Source: Pseudomonas baetica
GTDB taxonomy: Bacteria; Pseudomonadota; Gammaproteobacteria; Pseudomonadales; Pseudomonadaceae
Assembly: GCF_002813455.1 (NCBI RefSeq)
Contig: NZ_PHHE01000001.1
Coordinates: 6,665,001-6,729,000, forward strand
Length of the DNA: 64,000 nt
Direction of reading: 5' to 3'
Made by a program: the position numbers and the translations under genes. Numbering within the stretch: the first letter of the stretch is position 1; the number at the start of each line of letters is the position of its first letter. Of this stretch, positions 8,048-19,290 are shown one piece after another. Below the pieces are notes generated by a model, which ran no database searches, had not been told where the DNA came from, and saw only the letters and a program-made list of their open reading frames with translations.

Positions 8048-9631
8048 TCACAGGCATTCAAGCACTTGTCCAATCGGCGCTGGCGCATTTGAATGCTTGT
8101 GCAAGAACCCCTGGAATTGCGCGACGGGCATCGGTCTGGCAAACAGCCAACCTTGCCCGAAGTGCACGCCACGGCTGCGCAGATACTCAAGCTGGGCCTG
8201 GGACTCGATGCCCTCGGCCACCAGTTTCAAGCGCAGACTCTTGGCCATTTCGATAATGTGCGCCGTCACCGAGGAGGCCGTCGGATCGACGTCGATGCTG
8301 TCGACAAACGACTTGTCGATCTTCAGCACATCCAGTGGCAACTGTTGCAGATGTTGCAGGCTGGAAAACCCTGTGCCGAAATCGTCGATGGCCGCCATAA
8401 AACCCAACTCGCGCGCCCGATTAACCGTCTGCCGCGCCGCATCAATCTGCAGAAAACCCCGCTCGGTCGCCTCCAGCCAGATCTGGCTCGGCCACACATC
8501 GGCCTTGCTTATCGCCGCTTGCAGCCGGGGCAGAAAACGCCCGCTGCTGACGTCTGCCGCCGCCAGGTTAATCGCCACATGCAGATCGCGCTGCTGCACT
8601 AGCAACGGCCCCAGATCCTCCAGCACCTGATCGATGAGCTGATCGGTGATCGGCTGAATCAAACCACTTTGTTCCGCCAACGGAATAAACCTGTCCGGTG
8701 GCACCAGGCTGCCGTCCGGATGCTGCCAGCGCACCAGAGCCTCTGCGCCGACGCAGGCGCCATCGTGCAAATCAATGATCGGTTGATAGTGCACGATGAA
8801 CTCGCGATTGCGCACCGCCAGCTCAAGCTCGGCCAATGGTGACAGGCGTTGCCGTGTCCGCCTGACGAGCATCAACACCAGCATGCCCGCGATCAGCCCG
8901 CCAATCGGCAATAACAGCATCTCCCTGCGCAGCAGTCCTTGCAGCAACTCGTGACGCGACACGGCGGCAATCGCCACCCAGTCACCGCTGTGCACCAGCG
9001 TATAGAGATAGCCATCCTCCAGCGCCGTGGCCGGGCCCAAATGCACACGACTCATGAAGCGCTCTGCCCCCGGCCGCGACACCCCGACCAGTTGCCCGGC
9101 CGCCGTGCCGACCATCAGATGTACATCATCCTCGACCATCACTTGCAAAAACTGTTCAGGGTCGACCAGCACGTTGAACGCTGCGTATTGCAGCGCCATC
9201 ATCGGCTTGGTCGGCCCAATCCGCGCCTGCACACCGAGCGACACGCGCACGCCATCAGCGGTGGTGAAATCTTCCTTCCACGGCGTCACCCGATGGCCCA
9301 CTGCCCCCCACGAACCGCAGGCATAAACCTCTTCCTCGACGTAGCCGATCGACTTCACCGAGAACGTGTTGATGGTCAGCAGACGCATCTCGTCGATGCT
9401 CTGCGGGGTGCAAGGGGCGAGTTCGGACGCGGCGATGCTCTTCAGCACGCCGGCCGCTTCATGGAATGTATTGTTGGCGCGATTCGAGGCCACGACGGCC
9501 AGCGATTCCAGACGTTGCTGCGCTGCCGCCAGATTCAACACCCAGGCGACGTAGCCCATCAAAAGTATGGGAAGCAAGACACACGGAAGGCCCAGGAGAA
9601 TGCTCCCCCAGACAATGCGTTTTTTGTTCAT
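8048..9631 (-). CDS. CSS-motif EAL-domain c-di-GMP phosphodiesterase
   Basis: A 527-aa inner-membrane protein expected to hydrolyse c-di-GMP. A transmembrane helix (SILLGLPCVLLPILLMGYVA) near residue 20 is followed by a periplasmic domain with paired cysteines (ELAPCTPQS and VYACGSWG), as in CSS-motif sensors, then a second helix (LPIGGLIAGMLVLMLV) near 240. The EAL domain occupies about residues 265-515 and keeps the active-site motifs: EALVRW, DDFGTGFSSLQHL, KIDKSFV and VAEGIE. The ATG at 9631 is preceded by AAGGTGG; longer starts lack this. The sensor probably reads periplasmic redox state through the disulfide, by analogy with the family. Confidence 0.92.
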   Translation of the reverse strand: MNKKRIVWGSILLGLPCVLLPILLMGYVAWVLNLAAAQQRLESLAVVASNRANNTFHEAAGVLKSIAASELAPCTPQSIDEMRLLTINTFSVKSIGYVEEEVYACGSWGAVGHRVTPWKEDFTTADGVRVSLGVQARIGPTKPMMALQYAAFNVLVDPEQFLQVMVEDDVHLMVGTAAGQLVGVSRPGAERFMSRVHLGPATALEDGYLYTLVHSGDWVAIAAVSRHELLQGLLRREMLLLPIGGLIAGMLVLMLVRRTRQRLSPLAELELAVRNREFIVHYQPIIDLHDGACVGAEALVRWQHPDGSLVPPDRFIPLAEQSGLIQPITDQLIDQVLEDLGPLLVQQRDLHVAINLAAADVSSGRFLPRLQAAISKADVWPSQIWLEATERGFLQIDAARQTVNRARELGFMAAIDDFGTGFSSLQHLQQLPLDVLKIDKSFVDSIDVDPTASSVTAHIIEMAKSLRLKLVAEGIESQAQLEYLRSRGVHFGQGWLFARPMPVAQFQGFLHKHSNAPAPIGQVLECL

Positions 9632-9738
9632 TTGACGCCACCTTGGCCCACGGCCCGTGACGTGCGGCTGCACGGCTGTTTTTCAGCGAATACAGATTAC
9701 CCCCGCCGCCCATCAATAAAGTTGTCGCAGATCAACAC

Positions 9739-10710
9739 TCAACACCGCGAGCGCAACTGCGCAGGACGCACTCCAAAGGCACTCTGAAAATACTGACAGA
9801 ACCGCCCGACATTACTAAAGCCAAACCGCAACGCCACCTCCGTCACCGTCACCGAATGCCGCTGCGCCAAGGCCTCATACGCCCGCTCCAAGCGCACCTG
9901 ACGCTGATACGCCACAACCGACGTCCCGACAAACCGCCGAAACCCCTCCTGCAACGCCCGCTGACTGACATTACTCAACCGCGCCAGCTCCACACCACTC
10001 ACCAGCTGCTCCGGATGCGCCTGAATAAACTCCACCGCCAACTTCACATGCCGCGGCGCAACCCTCGGCGCCGGCCCCCGCAACACCTCAGTGAAATTGT
10101 GCGGCCAGGCCTCCAGCACCGCATCAACCAACATCTCCCGCAAACGCGACGGCATAAGCGTGCCGCTGTTGATCAACACATCAAACTCCGTCCCCGTCGC
10201 CAGATCGATCAACGCCTTGATCCCCTGAAACGCCGCCGAGTTCAGATCCACCACGGGCTCAAACACAATCTTCTGCACAATCGGCCTACCCAACAGCGCC
10301 GACAACCGCTCGGTGAGCTGCCCCCGACCAATCGACATCCCGTGCTGCGCGTGGTTGTCGAGAAAGTGCATCGAGCGGATGTCAGCCTTGTCGATGGCCA
10401 AACCGATGTGCGACATGCCGACGGATTCGCAGGTGTGGCTGAAGACGATCTTGCCGGCAGTGGGAATGACGAAAGTGATTTCGTCCAGCGGATCGGGGAA
10501 GGTCACGCTGAAATCACCGTGGTAATGCATGCGACGAAAACTGACGCCTTCGTGCCGACCGTAGACGCCGCCGATGATGATGTTGGGCGGTGGGGGCGGG
10601 GTGTCGGAATAGCGGTTGCCGAAGAGTTTGGAGAAGAGCGCGCCGAAGTCTTCGCAGTGGAGGTTTTCGGAGCGGAGGATGATTTTTTGGCGGGGTGGGG
10701 TTGGGAACAC
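9739..10710 (-). CDS. AraC-family transcriptional regulator
   Basis: A 323-aa regulator. The N-terminal 200 residues form a ligand-binding-like domain (FGALFSKLFGNRYSD..., RMHYHGDFSVTF), and the C-terminus has the two helix-turn-helix motifs of the AraC family (GVELARLSNVSQRALQEGFR and VTVTEVALRFGFSNVGRFCQ, ending in FGVRPAQLR). I chose the GTG at 10710 because AAGGA precedes it; a longer frame reaches a GTG at 10809 but that lies inside the adjacent IS3 end. The IS3 end sits only 73 bp upstream of the chosen start, so the native promoter is probably lost. The regulated genes cannot be told. Confidence 0.8.
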   Translation of the reverse strand: MFPTPPRQKIILRSENLHCEDFGALFSKLFGNRYSDTPPPPPNIIIGGVYGRHEGVSFRRMHYHGDFSVTFPDPLDEITFVIPTAGKIVFSHTCESVGMSHIGLAIDKADIRSMHFLDNHAQHGMSIGRGQLTERLSALLGRPIVQKIVFEPVVDLNSAAFQGIKALIDLATGTEFDVLINSGTLMPSRLREMLVDAVLEAWPHNFTEVLRGPAPRVAPRHVKLAVEFIQAHPEQLVSGVELARLSNVSQRALQEGFRRFVGTSVVAYQRQVRLERAYEALAQRHSVTVTEVALRFGFSNVGRFCQYFQSAFGVRPAQLRSRC

Positions 10711-10847
10711 TTTCGGTGGTTCCTTGGGTTTTGGGGGCTTTGGGGATGGGGCATGCGTTTGGGCGGTGTGAGGGTAGCCGTTGTGTAGTGGTCTAATGAA
10801 ACCGGACACCCATTTAGGCGAGAATGCTCGCCAGATAGAGGTGTCTG

Positions 10848-11156
10848 ATGACCAAACAACGTCGTTCTTTTTCCGCTGAATTCAAACGCGAGGCCGCAGG
10901 CCTCGTGCTCGATCAAGGCTATAGCCATATCGAAGCCAGCCGCTCGCTTGGTGTGGTTGAGTCCGCGTTGCGCCGCTGGGTTAATCAGCTTCAGCAGGAG
11001 CGCACTGGCGTTACTCCGCAGAGTAAAGCGCTGACGCCAGAGCAACAGAAAATCCAGGAATTGGAAGCTCGAATCGCTCGACTTGAGCGGGAGAAATCCA
11101 TTTTAAAAAAGGCTACCGCGCTCTTGATGTCGGAAGAGCACGAGCGCACGCGCTGA
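10848..11156 (+). CDS. IS3-family transposase OrfA
   Basis: A 102-aa protein with the N-terminal helix-turn-helix of IS3 OrfA (RRSFSAEFKREAAGLVLDQG, then HIEASRSLGVVESALRRWVN) and a C-terminal leucine-zipper coil (IQELEARIARLEREKSILKK). Near the end it contains the in-frame slippery heptamer A AAA AAG (11105-11111), used in this family to make the OrfAB fusion transposase. The gene is intact. Confidence 0.93.
   Translation: MTKQRRSFSAEFKREAAGLVLDQGYSHIEASRSLGVVESALRRWVNQLQQERTGVTPQSKALTPEQQKIQELEARIARLEREKSILKKATALLMSEEHERTR
11105..11111 (+). promoter_or_regulatory. IS3 -1 frameshift slippery site
   Basis: A AAA AAG read as TTA AAA AAG in the orfA frame. Slipping back one base enters the orfB frame, which is open (GYRALDVGRARAHALIDQL) until the IS256 insertion and continues correctly once that element is removed. 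This is the established way IS3 elements make OrfAB. Confidence 0.85.
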
Positions 11157-11167
11157 TTGATCAACTG

Positions 11168-13375
<2,208 letters not shown>

Positions 13376-13387
13376 TGACCACTACAG

Positions 13388-13822
13388 TTCCAGCGACTGG
13401 AAGCGATCCTGGAAAGTGAAATCGAAACTCTTGGCAGCCCAAAGGCTACCTTACTCGGGTTCGCCACGGCGGTGTTGGCCTACAACGTCCTGGCCGTCCT
13501 CAAACGAAGCGTCGAGCAAGCTCACCGGGATACCCAGCCTGACGGCTGGGAAGCCTCGACCTATCACTTGGCGGTTCAGGTCAGGAGTGGTTATGAGGGA
13601 ATGCAGATTGCGCTGCCTTCGGAATATCTTCCCGTCATTCCTCTGGAAAAACTGGCCCAGCGCTTACTAGAGCTGGCCAGCAACATCCAACCCAAACAAG
13701 TTGCGAAAAGCCCCCGTGGCCCCAAGGTGCCTAAGCCCAAGACATGGGTCCAAGGCACGGCGGTGCATGCGCATGTTTCAACGGACAGAGTAATCAAGGC
13801 TGCCAAAACTAAAAGACCTTGA
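13388..13822 (+). pseudogene. 5'-truncated IS4-type transposase remnant
   Basis: An open frame begins immediately at the right end of the IS3 element (FQRLEAILESEIETLG...) and ends at 13822 (AKTKRP). The sequence GFATAVLAYNVLAVLKRSVEQ and QIALPSEYLPVIPLEKLAQR is the C-terminal portion of an IS4-family transposase; the N-terminal and catalytic parts are gone. Only about 145 residues remain of an expected 400 or more. It differs from the intact IS4 transposase at the end of the window. Confidence 0.75.
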
Positions 13823-13929
13823 AAGGGATGGCTGTAAGAGCGAAACCGCCAGCGGCCCCAGCCGCAGCAACGGATATGCCCCCAATCCAAACATTGACCC
13901 ATAAGCAAGCCATGCGTAGCCTTGCGCTT

Positions 13930-14130
13930 TCGAGGTTCTTCGGCCCATGCCGAAGCTAAGAAGGGAACGCGGTCAATGCCGCGGCTGCCCCCGCAACTGT
14001 GAACGGTGAAGTTCGTTGCCAAGCCACTGCCAGCTCAATCCACAGAGCCCGCGGGAAGGCGCAACGAACGCCAGGCCCAGCGCCTGAACACCGTCAGCCA
14101 GGAGACCTGCCTCGTCACAGATTCTCACTA
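13930..14130 (+). ncRNA. Cobalamin riboswitch
   Basis: Conserved adenosylcobalamin riboswitch blocks occur in order: GAAGCTAAGAAGGGAA near 13952, GCCCCCGCAACTGTGAACGG near 13984, GCCACTGCC near 14023, and the B12 box AGCCAGGAGACCTGCC at 14096-14111. The region sits about 100 bp upstream of cobW, the first gene of a cobalt-chelation operon, and should repress it when cobalamin is plentiful. The exact ends and the expression platform (perhaps the CCGGGCGGGG/ATCCGG region after 14130) were not folded. Confidence 0.93.
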
Positions 14131-14228
14131 CAACCGGGCGGGGTGATCCGGTGGCGAACTCTCCAGGCACGCACGCGCGGTGCCGGTTCTCGTCCCGTAT
14201 GCCCGCCACTTTGCCAAAGGGCATACCG

Positions 14229-15299
14229 ATGAAAACACTGGCCAAACTCCCCGTCACCATCGTCACCGGCTTCCTCGGCTCGGGCAAAACCACGCTGCTA
14301 CGGCACATGCTCGATAACGCTCAGGGCCGCCGCATCGCAGTGATCGTCAACGAGTTCGGCGAGTTGGGCATTGACGGTGAAATCCTCAAACAGTGCACCA
14401 TCGGCTGCACCGAAGAAGAAGCCTCCGGTCGCGTTTATGAACTGGCCAACGGCTGCCTGTGCTGCACCGTTCAAGAAGAATTCTTCCCGGTGATGCGCGA
14501 GCTGGTGGCACGTCGTGGTGACCTCGACCACATCCTCATCGAAACCTCCGGTCTGGCCCTGCCGAAACCATTGGTGCAAGCCTTTCAGTGGCCGGAAATC
14601 CGCAGTGCCTGCACTGTTGATGCGGTGATCACCGTGGTCGACAGCCCGGCCGTGGCCGCCGGCACTTTCGCCGCGTTCCCGGATCAGGTCGACGCCCAGC
14701 GCAAACTCGACCCGAACCTGGACCACGAATCGCCACTGCACGAACTGTTCGCTGACCAACTGGCCAGCGCCGATCTGGTCATCCTCAACAAGGCCGACCA
14801 GACCAGCCCGGAAGACCTCGCGCGCGTGCGCCTTGAAGTCGCCGAAGAGCTGCCGCCCGCAGTAAAAATCATCGAAGCCAGCAACGGCCGCCTGCCGCTG
14901 GACGTGCTGATCGGCCTCGGCGCCGGTTCCGAAGAACACATCGATAGCCGCCACAGCCATCACGATCACCACCACGACGGTGATGACGATCACGACGACC
15001 ACGATCACGACGCCTTTGATTCGATCTCCATCGAACTGCCGCAAGCTGACGAAAGCCTGCTGCTCGATGCGCTGACGCAACTGGTGGTCCAGCACGGCAT
15101 CCTGCGTGTGAAGGGCTTCGCGGCGATCCCGAACAAGCCGATGCGCTTGCTGATTCAAGGTGTGGGTACGCGTTTCGACAAGCACTTCGACCGTCAGTGG
15201 GGTGCCGATGAGGCACGCGTCACGCGTCTGGTGTTGATCGGTCAGGAGCTCGACGCGGCGCAACTCGAGGCGCAACTGCGCGCCGCGCTCAGCGTTTAA
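14229..15299 (+). CDS. cobW: CobW-type GTP-dependent metal chaperone
   Basis: A 356-aa G3E-family P-loop GTPase associated with cobalt delivery in cobalamin synthesis. The Walker A motif (G14-F-L-G-S-G-K-T21) is followed by the metal-binding GCLCC motif at 75-79, EFGELGIDGE, the ETSGLALPKP switch region and NKAD for guanine specificity. A His/Asp-rich loop (HSHHDHHHDGDDDHDDHDHD) near residue 240 probably binds metal, and the C-terminal CobW_C domain follows. The ATG at 14229 gives the usual N-terminus; an upstream in-frame start at 14151 would extend into the leader. First gene after the cobalamin riboswitch; cobN begins 3 bp after its stop. Confidence 0.95.
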   Translation: MKTLAKLPVTIVTGFLGSGKTTLLRHMLDNAQGRRIAVIVNEFGELGIDGEILKQCTIGCTEEEASGRVYELANGCLCCTVQEEFFPVMRELVARRGDLDHILIETSGLALPKPLVQAFQWPEIRSACTVDAVITVVDSPAVAAGTFAAFPDQVDAQRKLDPNLDHESPLHELFADQLASADLVILNKADQTSPEDLARVRLEVAEELPPAVKIIEASNGRLPLDVLIGLGAGSEEHIDSRHSHHDHHHDGDDDHDDHDHDAFDSISIELPQADESLLLDALTQLVVQHGILRVKGFAAIPNKPMRLLIQGVGTRFDKHFDRQWGADEARVTRLVLIGQELDAAQLEAQLRAALSV

Positions 15300-15302
15300 G
15301 CC

Positions 15303-18300
15303 ATGCACCTGCTCAGGACCCAGCCCGGCGGTTTCGTCTCGGATGACAACATTGCCGACCTTGGCCAAACCCCCGCCGAGCTGGTGATCCTGTGCAGCGG
15401 TGATTCCAGTCTGGCGCTGCTCGCCGAAGCCGCGCAGCAGTTGCCCGAGGATTATCCGAGCCTGCGTCTGGCCAATCCGATGCAGGTGCAGAATCACGCC
15501 TCGGTCGATTTGTACGTCGACGAAGTGTTGCGCCACGCCAAGGTGATCCTGATCTCGCTCCATGGTGGCATTGCTTATTGGCGTTATGGCGTCGAGCGTC
15601 TGATCGAGCTGACTGAGCGCGGTGTGCAGGTGATTCTGGTGCCGGGTGACGATCGCCCTGATCCGGAACTCAGCGATCTGAGCACCGTCGCAGCCGAGGA
15701 TCGCGATCGACTCTGGCAGTTCTTGCGCCAAGGCGGCATGGGCAACGCGCTGGACTTCTTTCGTTGTCTGGCCAACCGTTGGCTGGCCCGCGATTACGTT
15801 TGGGGTGAGCCGCAAACGCTGCCGCGCACGGCGATTTACCATCCGCACAAAACTTCTGCCGCACTGAGTGACTGGCAAGCCGAATGGCTGCCCGAGCAAC
15901 CGGTGGCGGCGGTGCTGTTTTACCGTTCGCACTTGCAAGCGGCGAACACCGCGTTCATCGATATTTTTTGCCAGCGCCTGCAGGCTGCTGGATTGAATCC
16001 GTTGCCGATCGCGGTGGCCAGTCTGAAAGAGCCCGGCTGTCTGTCGGTGGTCGAGGACTGGCTGGATGAAGTCGAAGCGGGGGTGATTCTCAACACCACC
16101 GGTTTCGCCCAGTCCAGCCCTGAAGCGCCGCATCTGCGGCCGTTTCGTCGCAATATCCCGGTGATCCAGGCGATCTGTGCCCAGGACAACGAGCCCGGCT
16201 GGCGCGACAGCGAGCAGGGCCTTGGGCCAAGGGATCTGGCGATGCACATTGCCCTGCCGGAACTCGACGGGCGCATCATCAGCCGGCCGATCAGCTTCAA
16301 GGATCTGGCCTGGCGTAGCGAGCGCAGTCAGTCCGATGTGGTCTGCTACCGCGCGCAACCGGAGCGCATGGATTTTGTCGCCGAACTGGCGCGGCGCTGG
16401 ATCGATCTGGCGCGGGTGCCGAACGCCGAGAAACGCATCGCGTTGATCCTTGCCAATTACCCGACCCGCGACGGACGCATCGGCAACGGCGTCGGCCTCG
16501 ATACGCCGGCGGCGGCGCTGAATATCCTGCGTGCGTTGCAGGCCGAGGGCTATCCGGTCACGGCAGAGTTGCCCAAAACCGGCACCGAGCTGATCCAGCA
16601 ATTGCTCGGCGGCGTCAGCAACGATCTCGACACGATTGATCTGCGCCCGTGCCAGCAAAGTCTGGCGATGGACGATTATCTGGCGATGTTCAATGCACTG
16701 CCTGACGCCAACCGTGCGGCGGTGGTCGAGCGTTGGGGCCCGCCGCAAAACGATCCGATGTGCCGCGACGGGCGCATGATGATCGCCGGTCTGCGTTTGG
16801 GCCTGACCTTTGTCGGTATTCAACCGGCGCGGGGTTATCAGGTCGATCCGAGCGCGGTCTATCACGATCCGGATCTGGTGCCGCCCCACGGTTATCTCGC
16901 GTTCTATTTCTGGCTGCGCAACACCTATGGCGCCCACGGCGTGATCCACGTCGGCAAGCACGGCAACCTCGAATGGCTGCCGGGCAAAGGTGTCGGACTG
17001 TCCGAGAACTGCTGGCCGGATGCGTTGCTCGGGCCGCTGCCGAACATTTATCCGTTTATTGTCAACGACCCGGGCGAGGGCGCCCAGGCCAAACGACGCA
17101 CACAAGCGGTGATCATCGACCACTTGATGCCGCCGCTGACCCGCGCCGAAACCTATGGCCCGCTGCGTAATCTGGAGCTGTTGGCCGACGAATACTACGA
17201 AGCGCAGCTGCTCGATCCGCGCCGTGCCCGCGAGTTGCAACGCGACATTCTGCAACTGGTGCGCGATACGCAAATCGATCGTGAACTGCAGCTCGACGCA
17301 GCACTGGACAGCGACGCCGATGCGGCGATCTGGCTGCCGCGGCTCGACACCTACTTGTGTGATCTGAAGGAATCGCAAATCCGCGATGGCCTGCACATCT
17401 TTGGCGAGTCGCCGACCGGGCGTTTGCGCATTGATACGTTGCTGGCGTTGCTGCACATTCCGCGTGGTGACGGCAAGGGCGCGCAGTCGAGTTTGCTGCG
17501 CGCATTGGCCAAGGCGTTCGAGTTGGGTTTTGATCCACTCGATTGCGCACTGGCTGATCCGTGGCTTGGCCCGCGTCCGGTTGAGCTGGTATCGGTCAGC
17601 GACGAAATCTGGCGCACTGCCGGCGATACCCGCGAACGCCTTGAACTATTCGCTACTGCGTTGATCTGCGAATCCCTGCAAATTCCCTGTGGGAGCGAGC
17701 CTGCTCGCGAAGGCGTCGTGTCAGTCGCTAAAGATTTAACTGAACCACCGCTTTCGCGAGCAAGTCCGCTCCCGCAGGGGCCGGGCTGGATGGAAGTGAG
17801 TGCAATCACCGACCACCTGCGCGAAGTGGTCGCCCCACGCCTCGACGCCTGCGGTCCCGCTGAAATGCGCGGCCTGCTCGACGCCTTGAGCGGCCGTTTC
17901 GTCCCGGCAGGCCCGAGTGGCGCACCCAGCCGCGGTCGCCTCGACGTATTGCCCACCGGGCGCAACTTCTATTCGGTCGACGTGCGTAACCTGCCGACCA
18001 CCACCGCATGGCGCATCGGCTTCCAGTCGGCCACGCTGATTCTTGAGCGGCACTTGCAGGATCACGGCGATCACTTGCGCCAGCTGGGCTTGTCGGTGTG
18101 GGGCACCGCGACCATGCGCACTGGCGGCGACGACATCGCCCAAGCCATGGCGCTGATGGGCGTGCGTCCGGTGTGGGCCACCGGCAGTCAGCGTGTCGAT
18201 GATTTCGAGATTCTGCCGCTGAGCCTGCTGGATCGCCCGCGTGTCGATGTGACGTTGCGGGTATCCGGATTCTTCCGCGATGCCTTCGCCAACTTGATCC

Positions 18301-19151
18301 GGCTGTTCGACGCGGCCGTGCAAGCGGTTGCCGCGCTGGACGAGCCGGATGATCTCAACCCCTTGGCCGCCAAAGTGCGCGCAGAACGCGAGGCGCTGCT
18401 GCAGTCGGGTCTGGATGAAGAGGCCGCGCGGCGTCAGGCCGGGTGGCGAATCTTCGGCGCCAAACCCGGTGCCTATGGCGCCGGCGTGCAGGGTGCGATT
18501 GACGGCCGTTTGTGGCAGAGCCGCGAGGATCTGGCCGAGGTTTACCTGAACTGGGGCGCCTATGCTTATGGCGGCTCCGACGAAGGCACGGCGGCTCGCG
18601 AACAATTCGTCCAGCGCCTGAGTCAGGTGCAAGCCGTGTTGCAGAATCAGGATAATCGCGAGCACGACTTGCTCGATTCCAACGATTACTACCAGTTCCA
18701 GGGCGGCATGCTCGCGGCCGTGGAAACCCTGCGCGGCGAAGCAGCGGCCAGTTACCACGGCGATCACAGTCAGCCGGATCTGCCGAAGATTCGCACCTTG
18801 AAAGAGGAGCTGAACCGGGTGATCCGCTCGCGGGCGGCGAATCCGAAATGGATCGACGGGGTCAAGCGTCACGGCTATAAAGGCGCGTTTGAAATGGCGG
18901 CGACGGTTGATAACCTGTTTGCCTTCGACGCCACGACGCAGTTGATCGACGATCATCAATACGCGTTGCTGGCCGATGCGTATCTGCTTGATCCGGCGAC
19001 GCGTGATTTTGTTCGTGAGCATAATCCGCATGCGCTGCGGGACATGACCGAGCGGATGCTCGAAGCCCAGCAACGCGGGATGTGGCAGGAGCCGGGGGCC
19101 TATAAAGAGGCTCTCGAAAATCTGCTGCTGGACATAGAAGAAGATACCTGA
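15303..19151 (+). CDS. cobN: Cobaltochelatase large subunit CobN
   Basis: A 1282-aa subunit that inserts cobalt into hydrogenobyrinate a,c-diamide with ATP supplied by the ChlI/ChlD-type subunits. Family landmarks include LILANYPTRDGRIGNGVGLD, IHVGKHGNLEWLPGKGVGLS, YPFIVNDPGEGAQAKRR and LPTGRNFYSVDVRNLPT, and the C-terminal KWIDGVKRHGYKGAFEMA region. Three bases separate it from cobW, so they are one operon. Around residues 796-827 the protein carries about 32 residues (CGSEPAREGVV...RASPLPQGPG) that are the in-frame translation of a REPIN palindrome; CobN proteins do not normally carry this, so it is probably an insertion in a linker that is tolerated. Confidence 0.95.
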   Translation: MHLLRTQPGGFVSDDNIADLGQTPAELVILCSGDSSLALLAEAAQQLPEDYPSLRLANPMQVQNHASVDLYVDEVLRHAKVILISLHGGIAYWRYGVERLIELTERGVQVILVPGDDRPDPELSDLSTVAAEDRDRLWQFLRQGGMGNALDFFRCLANRWLARDYVWGEPQTLPRTAIYHPHKTSAALSDWQAEWLPEQPVAAVLFYRSHLQAANTAFIDIFCQRLQAAGLNPLPIAVASLKEPGCLSVVEDWLDEVEAGVILNTTGFAQSSPEAPHLRPFRRNIPVIQAICAQDNEPGWRDSEQGLGPRDLAMHIALPELDGRIISRPISFKDLAWRSERSQSDVVCYRAQPERMDFVAELARRWIDLARVPNAEKRIALILANYPTRDGRIGNGVGLDTPAAALNILRALQAEGYPVTAELPKTGTELIQQLLGGVSNDLDTIDLRPCQQSLAMDDYLAMFNALPDANRAAVVERWGPPQNDPMCRDGRMMIAGLRLGLTFVGIQPARGYQVDPSAVYHDPDLVPPHGYLAFYFWLRNTYGAHGVIHVGKHGNLEWLPGKGVGLSENCWPDALLGPLPNIYPFIVNDPGEGAQAKRRTQAVIIDHLMPPLTRAETYGPLRNLELLADEYYEAQLLDPRRARELQRDILQLVRDTQIDRELQLDAALDSDADAAIWLPRLDTYLCDLKESQIRDGLHIFGESPTGRLRIDTLLALLHIPRGDGKGAQSSLLRALAKAFELGFDPLDCALADPWLGPRPVELVSVSDEIWRTAGDTRERLELFATALICESLQIPCGSEPAREGVVSVAKDLTEPPLSRASPLPQGPGWMEVSAITDHLREVVAPRLDACGPAEMRGLLDALSGRFVPAGPSGAPSRGRLDVLPTGRNFYSVDVRNLPTTTAWRIGFQSATLILERHLQDHGDHLRQLGLSVWGTATMRTGGDDIAQAMALMGVRPVWATGSQRVDDFEILPLSLLDRPRVDVTLRVSGFFRDAFANLIRLFDAAVQAVAALDEPDDLNPLAAKVRAEREALLQSGLDEEAARRQAGWRIFGAKPGAYGAGVQGAIDGRLWQSREDLAEVYLNWGAYAYGGSDEGTAAREQFVQRLSQVQAVLQNQDNREHDLLDSNDYYQFQGGMLAAVETLRGEAAASYHGDHSQPDLPKIRTLKEELNRVIRSRAANPKWIDGVKRHGYKGAFEMAATVDNLFAFDATTQLIDDHQYALLADAYLLDPATRDFVREHNPHALRDMTERMLEAQQRGMWQEPGAYKEALENLLLDIEEDT
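17688..17783. repeat. REPIN inserted in frame within cobN
   Basis: Two oppositely oriented REP sequences, GTGGGAGCGAGCCTGCTCGC (from 17689) and CGCGAGCAAGTCCGCTCCCG (from 17755), flank a short spacer. The pair matches the intergenic REPINs of this window, but lies inside the cobN frame without a stop or frameshift. Confidence 0.9.
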
Positions 19152-19169
19152 CGCAGCTCATTTCAAATG

Positions 19170-19257
19170 AGGGAGCGGGCTTGCTCGCGAAAGCGTCGTA
19201 TCAGACACCCAATGCGTTGAATGACACACCGCCTTCGCGAGCAAGCCCGCTCCCACC
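19170..19257. repeat. REPIN between cobN and chlI
   Basis: GGGAGCGGGCTTGCTCGCGA at 19171 pairs with CGCGAGCAAGCCCGCTCCCA at 19237, in inverted orientation around a spacer of about 47 bp. It lies within the likely cobalamin operon and could affect mRNA stability between cobN and chlI. Confidence 0.9.
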
Positions 19258-19290
19258 GTTTGAAAGCATTTCACCGACCATGACCGAGTA

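Noticed and set aside
13823..13929. Short hydrophobic frame on the minus strand between the IS4 remnant and the riboswitch
   Set aside because: It reads MACLWVNVWIGG... for only about 35 codons before overlapping the remnant; no ribosome site or homology is recalled.
14298..17456. 1052-residue frame on the minus strand across cobW and cobN
   Set aside because: It is the antisense of well-supported cobW/cobN; its composition (Gln, Arg, His-rich, no domain) is that of an antisense artefact.
17736..19073. 445-residue frame on the minus strand within cobN
   Set aside because: Antisense to conserved CobN blocks, with no recognisable domain or ribosome site.
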